Shown here one piece after another: positions 7,902 through 16,044 of a stretch of 64,000 bases of DNA. The position numbers and the translations under genes are program-made. Every line of letters begins with the position of its first letter. The first letter of the stretch is position 1. Origin of the DNA: Arthrobacter citreus (lineage in GTDB: Bacteria; Actinomycetota; Actinomycetes; Actinomycetales; Micrococcaceae); contig NZ_VTFV01000004.1 in the NCBI RefSeq assembly GCF_009192745.1, positions 124,001 to 188,000 on the forward strand, in the 5' to 3' direction. The notes beneath the pieces were generated by a model, which saw only the letters and a program-made list of their open reading frames with translations, did not search any database and was not told the DNA's origin.

Positions 7902-9098
7902 ATGCCCGCTGCCGTCGAAGTCGCTCTGGTCTGCGCCGTTGCCGTCCTGACGCTCGCAGCGGTAGCCGCTTTGGGCTACCGGCTGAGCCGGTCCCAGCGC
8001 GATTTGGGATCCGACGCCGAGCGGGCGGCGTACGCGACCCTGCACACGGCGTCGCTCGCTTCCCGCCATCTGCGCGCCGGCCTGACCCCGGCAGGAGCCT
8101 CCCGTGCCAGCCGCCACCTGCGCGGGCTGCTTAGGTGCGAAACGCTGCTGGTGACGGACACTGCGGCGGTCCTGGCCTGGGAAGGCTCCCTTCCTGACAA
8201 TCCCATGCGGCGGGAACGGATCCTCCTGGCCGCCCGCGGCGTCCTGGACAGCGGCCGGACCAAGGTTTTCCGGGGCCCTGCCCTTCGGGCACTGGGACTG
8301 CAGGACGGCGGCGAGCTGCTGATCTGCCCGCTGCGCGTCAACGCGCAGGCCGTGGGCACCCTGGGCGTTTTCGCTCCGTCCGTCAGCGCCGGACTGATCA
8401 GGGCTGCCAACGACGTGGCTGACTGGGTTGCCGCCCAGGTGGAACTCGCGGAACTGGACACCTCCCGCGCCCTGCTGATGGAGGCGGAGGTCAAGGCCCT
8501 CAGGGCGCAGATCAGCCCGCACTTCATCTACAACTCGCTGAACGCGATTGCCTCCTACATCAACACGGACCCGCAGCGGGCCCGGGAGCTGGTGGTGGAG
8601 TTCGCCGATTTCACCCGCTATTCCTTCCGCCGCCACGGAGACTTCACCACGCTGGCCGAAGAGCTGCAGTCAATTGACCGCTACCTGCTGCTTGAACGGG
8701 CACGCTTCGGCGAACGGCTCAAGGTCAGCCTGCAGATCAGCCCCGAGGTCCTTGGCACGGTAATCCCGTTCCTCTCCCTGCAGCCGCTGGTGGAGAACTC
8801 GGTGCGGCACGGGCTGGACTCAATTGACGGCGAAGGGCACATCACGATTGCTGCCCGCGATGCGGGTGCGCTGGCGGAAATCACCGTGGAGGACAACGGG
8901 GTGGGCATGGACCCGAAGAAACTGCAGGCGCTGCTGGCCGGCCATTCCGACGGCGACCATGTTGGCCTGCGCAACGTGGACCTGAGGCTGCGCCAGGTTT
9001 ACGGCGATGCCCACGGCCTGGTGATCGATACCGCGGAAGGCGCCGGCACCCTGATCACCATGCGGGTCCCCAAGTCGCAGCCCGGCCACCAAACCTGA
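7902..9098 (+). CDS. LytS-type sensor histidine kinase
   Basis: 398 residues. One N-terminal membrane helix (about 6-27) precedes a GAF-like region (about 60-180). A His_kinase (PF06580-type) phosphoacceptor motif QISPHFIYNSLNAI has H207. The HATPase_c domain follows, with N-box PLVENSVRHG and G-box EDNGVGM. With a single helix it differs from the multi-helix LytS/BtsS sensors, so the signal is probably read by the GAF-like part. The LytTR regulator starts 20 bases downstream. Sandwiched between two symporter modules, so it likely senses or answers to an organic acid such as acetate or pyruvate (inference). Confidence 0.9.
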   Translation: MPAAVEVALVCAVAVLTLAAVAALGYRLSRSQRDLGSDAERAAYATLHTASLASRHLRAGLTPAGASRASRHLRGLLRCETLLVTDTAAVLAWEGSLPDNPMRRERILLAARGVLDSGRTKVFRGPALRALGLQDGGELLICPLRVNAQAVGTLGVFAPSVSAGLIRAANDVADWVAAQVELAELDTSRALLMEAEVKALRAQISPHFIYNSLNAIASYINTDPQRARELVVEFADFTRYSFRRHGDFTTLAEELQSIDRYLLLERARFGERLKVSLQISPEVLGTVIPFLSLQPLVENSVRHGLDSIDGEGHITIAARDAGALAEITVEDNGVGMDPKKLQALLAGHSDGDHVGLRNVDLRLRQVYGDAHGLVIDTAEGAGTLITMRVPKSQPGHQT

Positions 9099-9104
9099 AG
9101 GAAG

Positions 9105-9110
9105 TAGTCT
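9105..9110 (+). promoter_or_regulatory. -10 hexamer, possible internal leaderless promoter of the response regulator
   Basis: TAGTCT-N7-ATG, the same layout as at the kinase gene. It lies in the 19-base gap after the kinase stop. A GAAGGAAG run also sits here at 9097-9104, so coupled translation from a Shine-Dalgarno is an alternative reading. Confidence 0.4.
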
Positions 9111-9117
9111 GTCTTCC

Positions 9118-9867
9118 ATGCCCAAATCCGCAAAGCTGCTGACCGTGGTGGTGGCCGACGACGAAGCGCCGGCCGTCGAGGAACTGGCGTTCCTGCTCGG
9201 CGCCGACGCCCGCATCGGCACCGTGCTGCGTGCCGCCAGCGGCGCCCAGGCACTGCATGCCATTGAGACCTCCGACGTCGACGCCGTGTTCCTGGACATC
9301 CATATGCCCGCCCTTTCCGGCCTGGACATCGCCCGTGCGCTGGCCCGGAAGGAACGCCCGCCTGCGGTCGTCTTCGTGACCGCTGACGAGGACCATGCGC
9401 TGGCCGCGTTTGACCTCGCTGCCCTTGATTACCTGCTCAAGCCCGTGCGGCGGGAAAGGCTCACCGAGTCCGTCCGCCGGATCAGCGACGCGCTGGCCGC
9501 CGGCGGGACTGACAGCGCCGAAGCCGGGGACGTGGTCACCGTAGTGCAGGGCGCCACCACGCGCATGATCCGCAGGGAGGACATCCGGTATGTCCAGGCC
9601 CAGGGGGACTATGCCCGCCTGCACACTGCCGAGACCAGCTACCTTGTCCGGATCCCGCTGGCCGAACTGGAAGCGCAGTGGGCCGACGCCGGGTTCCTGC
9701 GGATCCACCGTTCCTACCTGGTGGCCCGCAGCCAGATAACCCAGGTCCGGCTGAGCGCCGGGCGGGCCAGCATCCGGATCGGCGCCGAGGAACTGCCGGT
9801 CAGCCGCAGGCACCTGCCGACAGTGCGCAGCACGCTGGCCTCCGGACGGGTTCGGCCCACCGCATGA
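9118..9867 (+). CDS. LytTR-family response regulator
   Basis: 249 residues. Receiver domain (about 8-125) with acidic pair D14-D15, phosphoacceptor D60 in VFLDIHMP, and the conserved lysine in YLLKPVRRERL. The C-terminal LytTR DNA-binding domain (about 145-245) includes IRYVQAQGDYARLHT and RIHRSYLVARSQI. Partner of the LytS-type kinase just upstream. Its stop overlaps the next small membrane gene by 4 bases, so it is co-transcribed with the second symporter module, which it probably controls, as LytTR systems such as BtsSR control transporters in other bacteria. Confidence 0.92.
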   Translation: MPKSAKLLTVVVADDEAPAVEELAFLLGADARIGTVLRAASGAQALHAIETSDVDAVFLDIHMPALSGLDIARALARKERPPAVVFVTADEDHALAAFDLAALDYLLKPVRRERLTESVRRISDALAAGGTDSAEAGDVVTVVQGATTRMIRREDIRYVQAQGDYARLHTAETSYLVRIPLAELEAQWADAGFLRIHRSYLVARSQITQVRLSAGRASIRIGAEELPVSRRHLPTVRSTLASGRVRPTA

Positions 9868-10247
9868 ACATAAACAGCGAGAACCGCCCGCAGCGGGTCC
9901 GGGTCACCGCTCCCCCGCGTCCCGGCGCCGTTCCGAAGGCGTTTCCGGTATCCCGGGAACTCGATGAACAGTCTGAAGTAGGCGAGGTGTTCCTTTCCTC
10001 CCTCATCAGGTCCCAGCTGCGCCTTGCCCTGGTAGTAGCGGGTGGATTTGGACTGATCCTGCTGGGCGTTCCGCTGCTGCTGGCCGCTTATCCGCAGCTC
10101 GGCACGCTGGTGCTGTTCGGGATTCCCGTTCCATGGCTCCTGCTCGGTTTTGGCGTCTACCCGCTGGTGATCATCAGCGGAGCGCTCTACGTGCGCAGCG
10201 CCAACCGGAACGAGAAACGTTTCCAGGACCTGCTGGATGAGGGGTAG
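9864..10247 (+). CDS. Small two-helix membrane protein, DUF485-like partner of the symporter
   Basis: 127 residues. An about 55-residue basic/acidic cytoplasmic N-terminus precedes two membrane helices (about 53-74 and 83-108) and a charged tail (RSANRNEKRFQDLL). The topology and position before an SSS symporter match the DUF485 role at 7306-7677, but the sequence is only loosely similar. ATG 9864 overlaps the response-regulator TGA by 4 bases. The symporter gene follows 6 bases later. Confidence 0.8.
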   Translation: MNINSENRPQRVRVTAPPRPGAVPKAFPVSRELDEQSEVGEVFLSSLIRSQLRLALVVAGGFGLILLGVPLLLAAYPQLGTLVLFGIPVPWLLLGFGVYPLVIISGALYVRSANRNEKRFQDLLDEG

Positions 10248-10253
10248 TACGCG

Positions 10254-11741
10254 GTGACCTGGGAAGTCAGCCCCGGCGTGGGCTATGCCGCGCTGGCCGC
10301 CGTCACCGCCGCAACACTGCTCATCGGCGCCTACGGGCTGCGGATCTCGCGGACCACCGGAGACTTTTACGTCGCTTCCCGCACGGTAAAGCCGTGGTGG
10401 AACGCTTCGGCCATTGGCGGGGAGTATTTGTCCGCGGCCAGTTTCCTGGGCGTGGCCGGGCTGGTGCTGGTTTCCGGGGCGGACGCGCTCTGGTTCCCCA
10501 TCGGCTACACCGCCGGATACCTGATGCTGCTGCTCTTCGTGGCCGCACCGCTGCGCCGCTCCGGCGCCTACACCGTCCCTGACTTCGCCCGTGCCCGGCT
10601 CGATTCCCTTCCCGCGAGGCGGGTCACCAGCCTGCTGGTGGTGGCAGTCGGCTGGCTCTACATTGTTCCCCAGCTGCACGGAGCCGCGTTGACGGTTGGC
10701 CTCACAACCGGACTGCCGGGCTGGGCGGGATCTGCCGCCGTCGTCGTCATTGTCTGCCTCAGCGTGCTCAGCGGCGGGATGCGGTCCATCACGTTCGTGC
10801 AGGCGTTCCAGTACTGGCTCAAACTGGTGGCGCTGGCGGTGCCGGTGCTCTTTATCCTCTTCCGGCTGGGCGCCGACGGCGTGTCCTGGACCAATGGCGG
10901 AGCCGCCTTCGATTTCGGCGGCCACACCACGGGTGCGGATTCGGTGTACCGCAACATCTCCCTGAGCATCGCGCTGCTCTGCGGAACCTTGGGCCTGCCG
11001 CACGTCCTGGTGCGCTTCTACACGAATCCTGACGGGGTGTCCGCCCGGCGCACCACGCTGATCGTGCTGGGACTGCTCTCCGTTTTCTACGTCTTCCCCA
11101 CGCTTTACGGGATCCTGGGGCGCACCTACCTGCCGGCGCTGGCGGATGAGGGCAATGCTGACGCGACCGTGCTGCTGCTGCCGGCGCAGGTGTTCGACGG
11201 CGCGCTCGGGGACCTCCTGGCGGCGTTTGTCACAGCCGGAGCCTTCGCGGCGTTCCTGTCCACGTCCAGCGGGCTCATTGTGTCCCTGGCCGGGGTAATC
11301 AGCCAGGAGTTCTTCCGCGGGAGCATCAGCGGTTTCCGTGCCGCCACCCTGCTGGCCGGCGCCGTGCCGCTGGGCCTGGCGCTGCTCACCAACACACAGG
11401 CTCTGGCCGGCAGCGTGGGAATGGTCTTCGCCTTCACGGCCTCAACGCTGTGCCCGCTGCTGCTCCTGGGGATCTGGTGGCGGCGGCTGACGGCCGCCGG
11501 TGCGGTGTCCGGAATGCTCACCGGCGCCGTCCTCTGCGGTGGTGCGATCGTTGCCGGCGGCGTGCTGTCCGTCTCCGGCGGCGGCATCCCCGTCTGGCTG
11601 GAACAGCCTGCGGCGTGGACGGTTCCCGCGGCCTTCGCCGTGACGGTGCTGGTCTCGCTGCGCGGCCCCGGCCCCGTTCCGGCCGGCACGGGCCGTTTCC
11701 TGGCCCGGCTGCACACCCCGGAGCGTCTGCTCCGTCCCTGA
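10254..11741 (+). CDS. Solute:sodium symporter (second acetate/monocarboxylate-type carrier)
   Basis: 495 residues with about 13 membrane helices and GTG start. The segment WNASAIGGEYLSAASFLGVAG is the SSS signature shared with the symporter at 5687-7309. It is shorter than that paralogue, mainly in the loops. Last gene of the kinase-regulator-small membrane protein-carrier unit. Expected to import a monocarboxylate with Na+ or H+; the exact substrate is not visible. The gene ends at a perfect 48-bp palindrome. Confidence 0.88.
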   Translation: MTWEVSPGVGYAALAAVTAATLLIGAYGLRISRTTGDFYVASRTVKPWWNASAIGGEYLSAASFLGVAGLVLVSGADALWFPIGYTAGYLMLLLFVAAPLRRSGAYTVPDFARARLDSLPARRVTSLLVVAVGWLYIVPQLHGAALTVGLTTGLPGWAGSAAVVVIVCLSVLSGGMRSITFVQAFQYWLKLVALAVPVLFILFRLGADGVSWTNGGAAFDFGGHTTGADSVYRNISLSIALLCGTLGLPHVLVRFYTNPDGVSARRTTLIVLGLLSVFYVFPTLYGILGRTYLPALADEGNADATVLLLPAQVFDGALGDLLAAFVTAGAFAAFLSTSSGLIVSLAGVISQEFFRGSISGFRAATLLAGAVPLGLALLTNTQALAGSVGMVFAFTASTLCPLLLLGIWWRRLTAAGAVSGMLTGAVLCGGAIVAGGVLSVSGGGIPVWLEQPAAWTVPAAFAVTVLVSLRGPGPVPAGTGRFLARLHTPERLLRP

Positions 11742-11753
11742 CTTAACGCCGAA

Positions 11754-11801
11754 AGGCCAGTTACGGCTCTTACCAGCGCTGGTAAGAGCCGTAACTGGCC
11801 T
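11754..11801. terminator. Perfect 48-bp palindrome between convergent genes
   Basis: The two 24-base halves (left half starts AGGCCAGTTACGGCTCTTAC) are exact reverse complements with no spacer, centred at AGC|GCT (11777/11778). Placed between the symporter and the convergent DivIVA-repeat gene it probably acts as a bidirectional terminator. No T-run follows on either side. Confidence 0.75.
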
Positions 11802-11816
11802 CTCGATGAAAGAGAT

Positions 11817-12395
11817 CTAGTCGATCGCGGCCATGAGCTCCACGACCCGGTCCAGGAACGCATCAACCTGAGTCTCTTCGTAGCCGGCGTCGCCCTTGGC
11901 TTCGCGGAAGACGGCGCGGCGCACGACGTCGACGCTGAGCGGACGGTCGTGCTCAAAGTAGCCCAGCAGTTCGTTGCAGAGCGCATCGACGTCACGCACG
12001 TTGTAGCTGTGGGCTCGCTTCTTGGTGGGGCGGCGGAACCGCTCCCCCGGCTTGCGGTGCAGGCGGGCACGCAGCACGGCCGAGGTGCGTCCGATCTGCA
12101 GCAGCCAGGCTTCTTCGCCCTTTTCCTGGATCAGCCGGTCGCGCTCGCGCTGGGCGAAGACGTCTTCGAGCCGGTCCAGGGCGGCGTCGACAGCCTGGGC
12201 CTCATAGCCTCCCTTGGCGGGGTCGAATGCCATGGAACGGACGTGGCGGCTGGTAATGACCTTTGCTCCCGGTGTCTCTGAGTTGTAGTAGTTCCGGGCC
12301 CTGGTCAGGAAATCATCTACCTGGCGGACGTTGTAGCCGTACTCCCTGCGGCTCACACGCTCAAAGGGGGCACTGGCCTGCCTCGCATCGTTCAT
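11817..12395 (-). CDS. DivIVA-domain repeat protein
   Basis: 192 residues with three or four short DivIVA-like motifs: FERVSRREYGYNVRQVDDFL (about 11-30), FDPAKGGYEAQAVDAAL, FRRPTKKRAHSYNVRDVDAL and FREAKGDAGYEETQVDAFL. Each has the GY(x)4VDxxL pattern by which DivIVA N-termini meet membranes. There is no long coiled coil as in true DivIVA/Wag31, so it is a repeat-only relative, likely at the cell pole or septum. An AAGGATT Shine-Dalgarno precedes the ATG. It follows cdsA on the same strand after 111 bases. Confidence 0.85.
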   Translation of the reverse strand: MNDARQASAPFERVSRREYGYNVRQVDDFLTRARNYYNSETPGAKVITSRHVRSMAFDPAKGGYEAQAVDAALDRLEDVFAQRERDRLIQEKGEEAWLLQIGRTSAVLRARLHRKPGERFRRPTKKRAHSYNVRDVDALCNELLGYFEHDRPLSVDVVRRAVFREAKGDAGYEETQVDAFLDRVVELMAAID

Positions 12396-12506
12396 GTTCA
12401 GCTAATCCTTAGGTGTCAAGTCTGTTTCCGCCACGGGATGCGGGACCGTCGAAAATATCTTACGTGTTCCCCGGCCGAGACCTGGGCAGGACTCCCCGGA
12501 AGGACG
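12396..12506 (-). other. Gap between cdsA and the DivIVA-repeat gene
   Basis: Short A/T-richer stretch (AAAATATCTTACG near 12453-12465) that probably carries the promoter of the DivIVA-repeat gene. No gene or clear hairpin is seen. Confidence 0.4.
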
Positions 12507-13463
12507 CTACATTGCGCCTGGAACAAGCAGCACGGAGAGAAGGAATACCACCGGCGAAGCGAAGACCACCGAGTCCAGGCGGTCCATTGCTCCGCCGTGT
12601 CCGGGAAGCAGGTTGGACATGTCCTTCACGCCAAGCTCGCGCTTGATCATTGACTCGGAGAAATCCCCGGCCGTTGCCGCGGCGACGGTGGCCACCGCCA
12701 GCACCAGGCCAAACCACCACGGCTGGTCCAGGAACAGCACGGCGGCGAGGACACCCACCACGGTTGCACCCGCAACGGATCCGCCGAATCCCTCCCACGA
12801 TTTCTTGGGGCTGATTTTCGGCGCCATGGGGTGCTTTCCGAAGATCGCTCCCACCAGGTAGCCGAAGGTGTCGTTGGCAACCACCAGCAGCAGCAGCACC
12901 GCCACCCGGGTCTGCCCGTCGGGTTCACGCAGCAGCAGCAGCGCGAAGCTGAGCAGGAACGGGATCCAGAGGATAACGAACACACCGGCAAGAATGCTGC
13001 GCAGCGCGTCCTGCGCCGTGTCGATGGTTCGCCAGAGCAGGACCGCAATGCCTGTTCCGGCAAGTGCCATGGCCAGTGCCTCCGTGCCGCCGAAGTAGGC
13101 GGCCAGGGGCACGGCTACAGACCCGACGAGCACCGGAACATGTGGAACCTTGATGCCGCGGATCTCCAGCGCACGGGAGACTTCCCAGACGCCGACGGCG
13201 GAGAATGCCGCCGCGATCACGGCGATCGCCACCGGGGAAAAGAGCAGGCCCACCAGCAGCGCACCGAGCAGGACGACGCCGACCGCAATGGCTGCGGGCA
13301 GGTTCCGTCCGGCTTTGGAGGGCTTGCGCGGCTTGGTGGTACGGGCAGCCGCACTGCGGGCCCTGCGGCCACCGGGAACAGTCATGTCCGTGCCCTTCGC
13401 TGCCGGGTCTGCCTCAGGAGACGGGGTGCCGCCAGCCTGGGTTGAAGGCTGGGATTGGTTCAT
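12507..13463 (-). CDS. cdsA: Phosphatidate cytidylyltransferase
   Basis: 318 residues. CdsA makes CDP-diacylglycerol from phosphatidic acid and CTP at the membrane. About 60 basic/Ser-Pro residues at the N-terminus precede roughly 8 membrane helices. The C-terminal signature (KRELGVKDMSNLLPGHGGAMDRLDS) is complete. The ATG shares one base with the frr stop. Part of the conserved rpsB-tsf-pyrH-frr-cdsA block. Its product feeds enzymes such as the CDP-alcohol phosphotransferase at 21805-22434. Confidence 0.95.
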   Translation of the reverse strand: MNQSQPSTQAGGTPSPEADPAAKGTDMTVPGGRRARSAAARTTKPRKPSKAGRNLPAAIAVGVVLLGALLVGLLFSPVAIAVIAAAFSAVGVWEVSRALEIRGIKVPHVPVLVGSVAVPLAAYFGGTEALAMALAGTGIAVLLWRTIDTAQDALRSILAGVFVILWIPFLLSFALLLLREPDGQTRVAVLLLLVVANDTFGYLVGAIFGKHPMAPKISPKKSWEGFGGSVAGATVVGVLAAVLFLDQPWWFGLVLAVATVAAATAGDFSESMIKRELGVKDMSNLLPGHGGAMDRLDSVVFASPVVFLLSVLLVPGAM

Positions 13464-14020
13464 CAGACCTCGAGCAGCTCGGCTTCCTTGCGCTTGAGCA
13501 GCTCATCGATGGAGTCGGTGTGAGCCTTGGTCAGTGCGTCCAGGTCCTTTTCGGCACGGTTGCCGTCGTCTTCGCCGATTTCCCCGTCCTTGACCAGCCG
13601 GTCCAGGGCGTCCTTGGCCTTGCGGCGGATGTTGCGCACCGAAACCTTGGCGTCTTCGCCCTTGCCGCGAACGATCTTGACGTATTCCTTGCGGCGGTCC
13701 TGCGTCAGTTCGGGCATGATCACCCGGATGACTTTGCCGTCGTTGGACGGGTTGGCGCCTACCTCGGAGTCGCTCAGTGCGCGCTCAATGGCGCGCAGGG
13801 CGGTGACGTCGTACGGGGTAATCAGCAGCGTGCGGGCGTCCGGGGTAGCGAAGGATGCCAGCTGCTGCAGCTGCGTCGGCGAACCGTAGTAGTCCACCAG
13901 GACACGGGAGAAGAGTGCGGGGTTGGCACGCCCGGTGCGGATGGTCGAGAAGTCCTCCTTGGCAACCTCCACAGCCTTGTCCATCTTGTCGGCTGCCTCT
14001 TTCAAGGTCTCTTCGATCAC
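13463..14020 (-). CDS. frr: Ribosome-recycling factor
   Basis: 185 residues, exactly the family length. RRF splits post-termination ribosomes together with EF-G. The typical segments [27 protein letters not shown]-like and [26 protein letters not shown] are visible. GTG start at 14018-14020 with GAGGAG five bases upstream. One-base overlap with cdsA. The 157-base gap to pyrH contains a terminator-like hairpin, so frr-cdsA may have their own promoter. Confidence 0.97.
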   Translation of the reverse strand: MIEETLKEAADKMDKAVEVAKEDFSTIRTGRANPALFSRVLVDYYGSPTQLQQLASFATPDARTLLITPYDVTALRAIERALSDSEVGANPSNDGKVIRVIMPELTQDRRKEYVKIVRGKGEDAKVSVRNIRRKAKDALDRLVKDGEIGEDDGNRAEKDLDALTKAHTDSIDELLKRKEAELLEV

Positions 14021-14116
14021 GGTGTCTCCTCATTGGAACGGAAAATGCCAGTGCCGGAAATTACCGTGCAGTGGCGAAATTGGACTCTTCTACCATCCTA
14101 ACCCGCGCGGCTCCCG

Positions 14117-14157
14117 CCCCGGCACCTGCGGTGATACCGCTGCGGGTGCCGGCGGGG
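14117..14157 (-). terminator. Hairpin between pyrH and frr
   Basis: CCCCGGCACC pairs with GGTGCCGG-C-GGGG (one bulge) around an imperfect inner stem. On the minus strand it lies just after the pyrH stop. A partial terminator or processing site is likely, since frr follows. Confidence 0.5.
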
Positions 14158-14177
14158 AAGCCGCCGCGGCAGGCGGC

Positions 14178-14909
14178 TCAGTTCGAGACGACGGTGCCGA
14201 TCTTCTCGCCGCGGATGGCGCGGGTGACGTTGCCCTCGCCTTCCATGCCGAACACGACCATGGAGAGGTCGTTGTCCTTGCACATGGTCATGGCCGTCTG
14301 GTCCATGACCCGGATGTCCTGCCGGAGGGCGTCGTCGTACGTCAGGGTTTCCAGGCGCTGGGCACTGGGATCCTTGTTCGGGTCGGCAGTGTACACACCG
14401 TCCACGCCGGACTTGGCCATCAGGACCTCGTCTGCATGGACTTCCAGTGCGCGCTGGGCTGCAACGGTGTCCGTGGAGAAGTACGGCAGGCCGGCGCCGG
14501 CACCGAAGATGACAACCCGACCCTTTTCCAGGTGCCGGATCGCCCGCCGCGGGATGTAGGCCTCTGCAACCTGGCCCATGGTGATGGCGCTCTGGACCCG
14601 GGTCTCCACGCCTGCCTGCTCCAGGAAGTCCTGCAGCGCCAGGCAGTTCATGACCGTGCCCAGCATGCCCATGTAGTCCGCGCGGGAGCGGTCCATGCCG
14701 CTCTGGGACAGCTCGGCGCCGCGGAAGAAGTTTCCGCCGCCCACCACGATCGCGGTCTCCACCTCACCGACGGTTGCGGCGATCTGCTTGGCCACGGAAC
14801 GGACGGTCTCCGGATCCACGCCCAGCTTCCCTCCGCCGAACACCTCACCGGAGAGCTTGAGCAGCACGCGGCGGCGCGGAGTGTCGGTTTCTTTCAGGGC
14901 GTGGTCCAT
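14178..14909 (-). CDS. pyrH: UMP kinase
   Basis: 243 residues. Bacterial UMP kinase of the amino-acid-kinase fold, making UDP from UMP with [14 protein letters not shown] (phosphate-binding loop), [25 protein letters not shown] and the [16 protein letters not shown] substrate/metal segment are all present. The start is at MDHALKETD (ATG 14909). Upstream codons run into the tsf terminator hairpin and are not real. Position between tsf and frr is the classic order. Confidence 0.97.
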   Translation of the reverse strand: MDHALKETDTPRRRVLLKLSGEVFGGGKLGVDPETVRSVAKQIAATVGEVETAIVVGGGNFFRGAELSQSGMDRSRADYMGMLGTVMNCLALQDFLEQAGVETRVQSAITMGQVAEAYIPRRAIRHLEKGRVVIFGAGAGLPYFSTDTVAAQRALEVHADEVLMAKSGVDGVYTADPNKDPSAQRLETLTYDDALRQDIRVMDQTAMTMCKDNDLSMVVFGMEGEGNVTRAIRGEKIGTVVSN

Positions 14910-14986
14910 GATGCCTCCCGGGGCAGTGCTGGTGAGTGAACTTGTCAGCTGGTTCAAGGGTAATAAGGGGATTTGGACAGGCAAAA

Positions 14987-15014
14987 GGGGTGGCCACCTT
15001 TCGGTGGCCACCCC
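14987..15014 (-). terminator. Terminator after tsf
   Basis: Perfect 12-bp stem GGGGTGGCCACC with a 4-base loop. On the minus strand the hairpin is followed by TTTT, an intrinsic terminator. It separates rpsB-tsf from pyrH. Confidence 0.85.
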
Positions 15015-15065
15015 CTCTATGCCATCATTCGTGCGTTCGCTGTGCGTTCGCGCCGTTTCGGTGCC

Positions 15066-15905
15066 TTAGGCTCCGACGCGGAACCGGGCGAAGGCGGTCG
15101 GCTTGACGCCGGCTTCGTTCAGGACGGTGGCGACGGTCTTCTTGGCGTCCTTGGCGAACGGCTGGTCCAGCAGCACGATCTCCTTGAAGAAACCGGTCAG
15201 GCGGCCTTCAACGATCTTCGGCAGGGCAGCTTCCGGCTTGCCTTCGGCGCGTGCGGTCTCGTCAGCGATGCGGCGCTCGTTCTCCACGATGTCCGCGGGA
15301 ACTTCGTCGCGGGTCAGGTAGGTCGGAGCGTAGGCAGCGGTGTGGACTGCGACGTCGTGGGCTGCGGTGAAGGCTGCGTCACCTTCGCCGTCAACGGCGA
15401 ACAGAACGCCAACCTGTGCAGGCAGATCCTTGGAGGTCTTGTGCAGGTAGGCATCAACGGTCTTGCCTTCGACGCGGGCCACGCGGCGGACAACTACCTT
15501 CTCGCCCAGGATTGCGCCTTCTTCGACGACAACCTCGGACAGCGGCTTGCCGTCAACCTCGTAGGCCAGGAGGGTCTCGGCGTCAGCGGCGCCGGACTCC
15601 ACAGCTGCGGCCAGGACGCGGTCTGCGAGTTCGATGAACTTGGCGGATTTGGCAACGAAGTCAGTCTCGCAGTTCAGTTCGATCATCACGCCGACGGTGC
15701 CGTCGATGACCTTGGCAGCAACCAGGCCTTCGGCGGTGGAACGGCCTTCGCGCTTGGTAGCGCCCTTCAGGCCCTTGATGCGGATGAGCTCCATGGCCTT
15801 GTCGGCGTCGCCGTTAGCCTCGTCGAGAGCCTTCTTCACATCCATCATGCCGGCGCCGGTGCGCTCGCGCAGGGCCTTGATATCAGCAGCGGTGTAGTTC
15901 GCCAT
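15066..15905 (-). CDS. tsf: Translation elongation factor Ts
   Basis: 279 residues. EF-Ts recycles EF-Tu by GDP/GTP exchange. The N-terminal UBA-like domain (MANYTAADIKALRERTGAGMMDVKKAL) and the TDFVAK motif (NCETDFVAKS, about 78-87) that contacts EF-Tu are intact. The start is at MANYT (ATG 15905). Additional upstream codons come from the hairpin between rpsB and tsf. Co-transcribed with rpsB through that hairpin. Confidence 0.97.
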   Translation of the reverse strand: MANYTAADIKALRERTGAGMMDVKKALDEANGDADKAMELIRIKGLKGATKREGRSTAEGLVAAKVIDGTVGVMIELNCETDFVAKSAKFIELADRVLAAAVESGAADAETLLAYEVDGKPLSEVVVEEGAILGEKVVVRRVARVEGKTVDAYLHKTSKDLPAQVGVLFAVDGEGDAAFTAAHDVAVHTAAYAPTYLTRDEVPADIVENERRIADETARAEGKPEAALPKIVEGRLTGFFKEIVLLDQPFAKDAKKTVATVLNEAGVKPTAFARFRVGA

Positions 15906-15947
15906 TTGGACTCCAGTCCTCCCGTAATAAAAGTATTGGTGCAGTTC

Positions 15948-15989
15948 CGCCTGTGCGGCGGGCCGGGGGTCCGGCCCGCCGCACAGGCG
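15948..15989 (-). terminator. Long perfect hairpin between rpsB and tsf
   Basis: A 19-bp perfect stem (CGCCTGTGCGGCGGGCCGG) with a 4-base loop lies about 55 bases after the rpsB stop and about 40 before the tsf start. No immediate T-run follows; TTTT comes about 15 bases later. An attenuator or RNA-stability element that sets the S2:EF-Ts ratio is the likely role. Confidence 0.65.
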
Positions 15990-16044
15990 AAGGTCCCGCA
16001 ATGGCAGCTGCTAGCAAGCAGCTGCCATCACAGTGAAAATCGAA

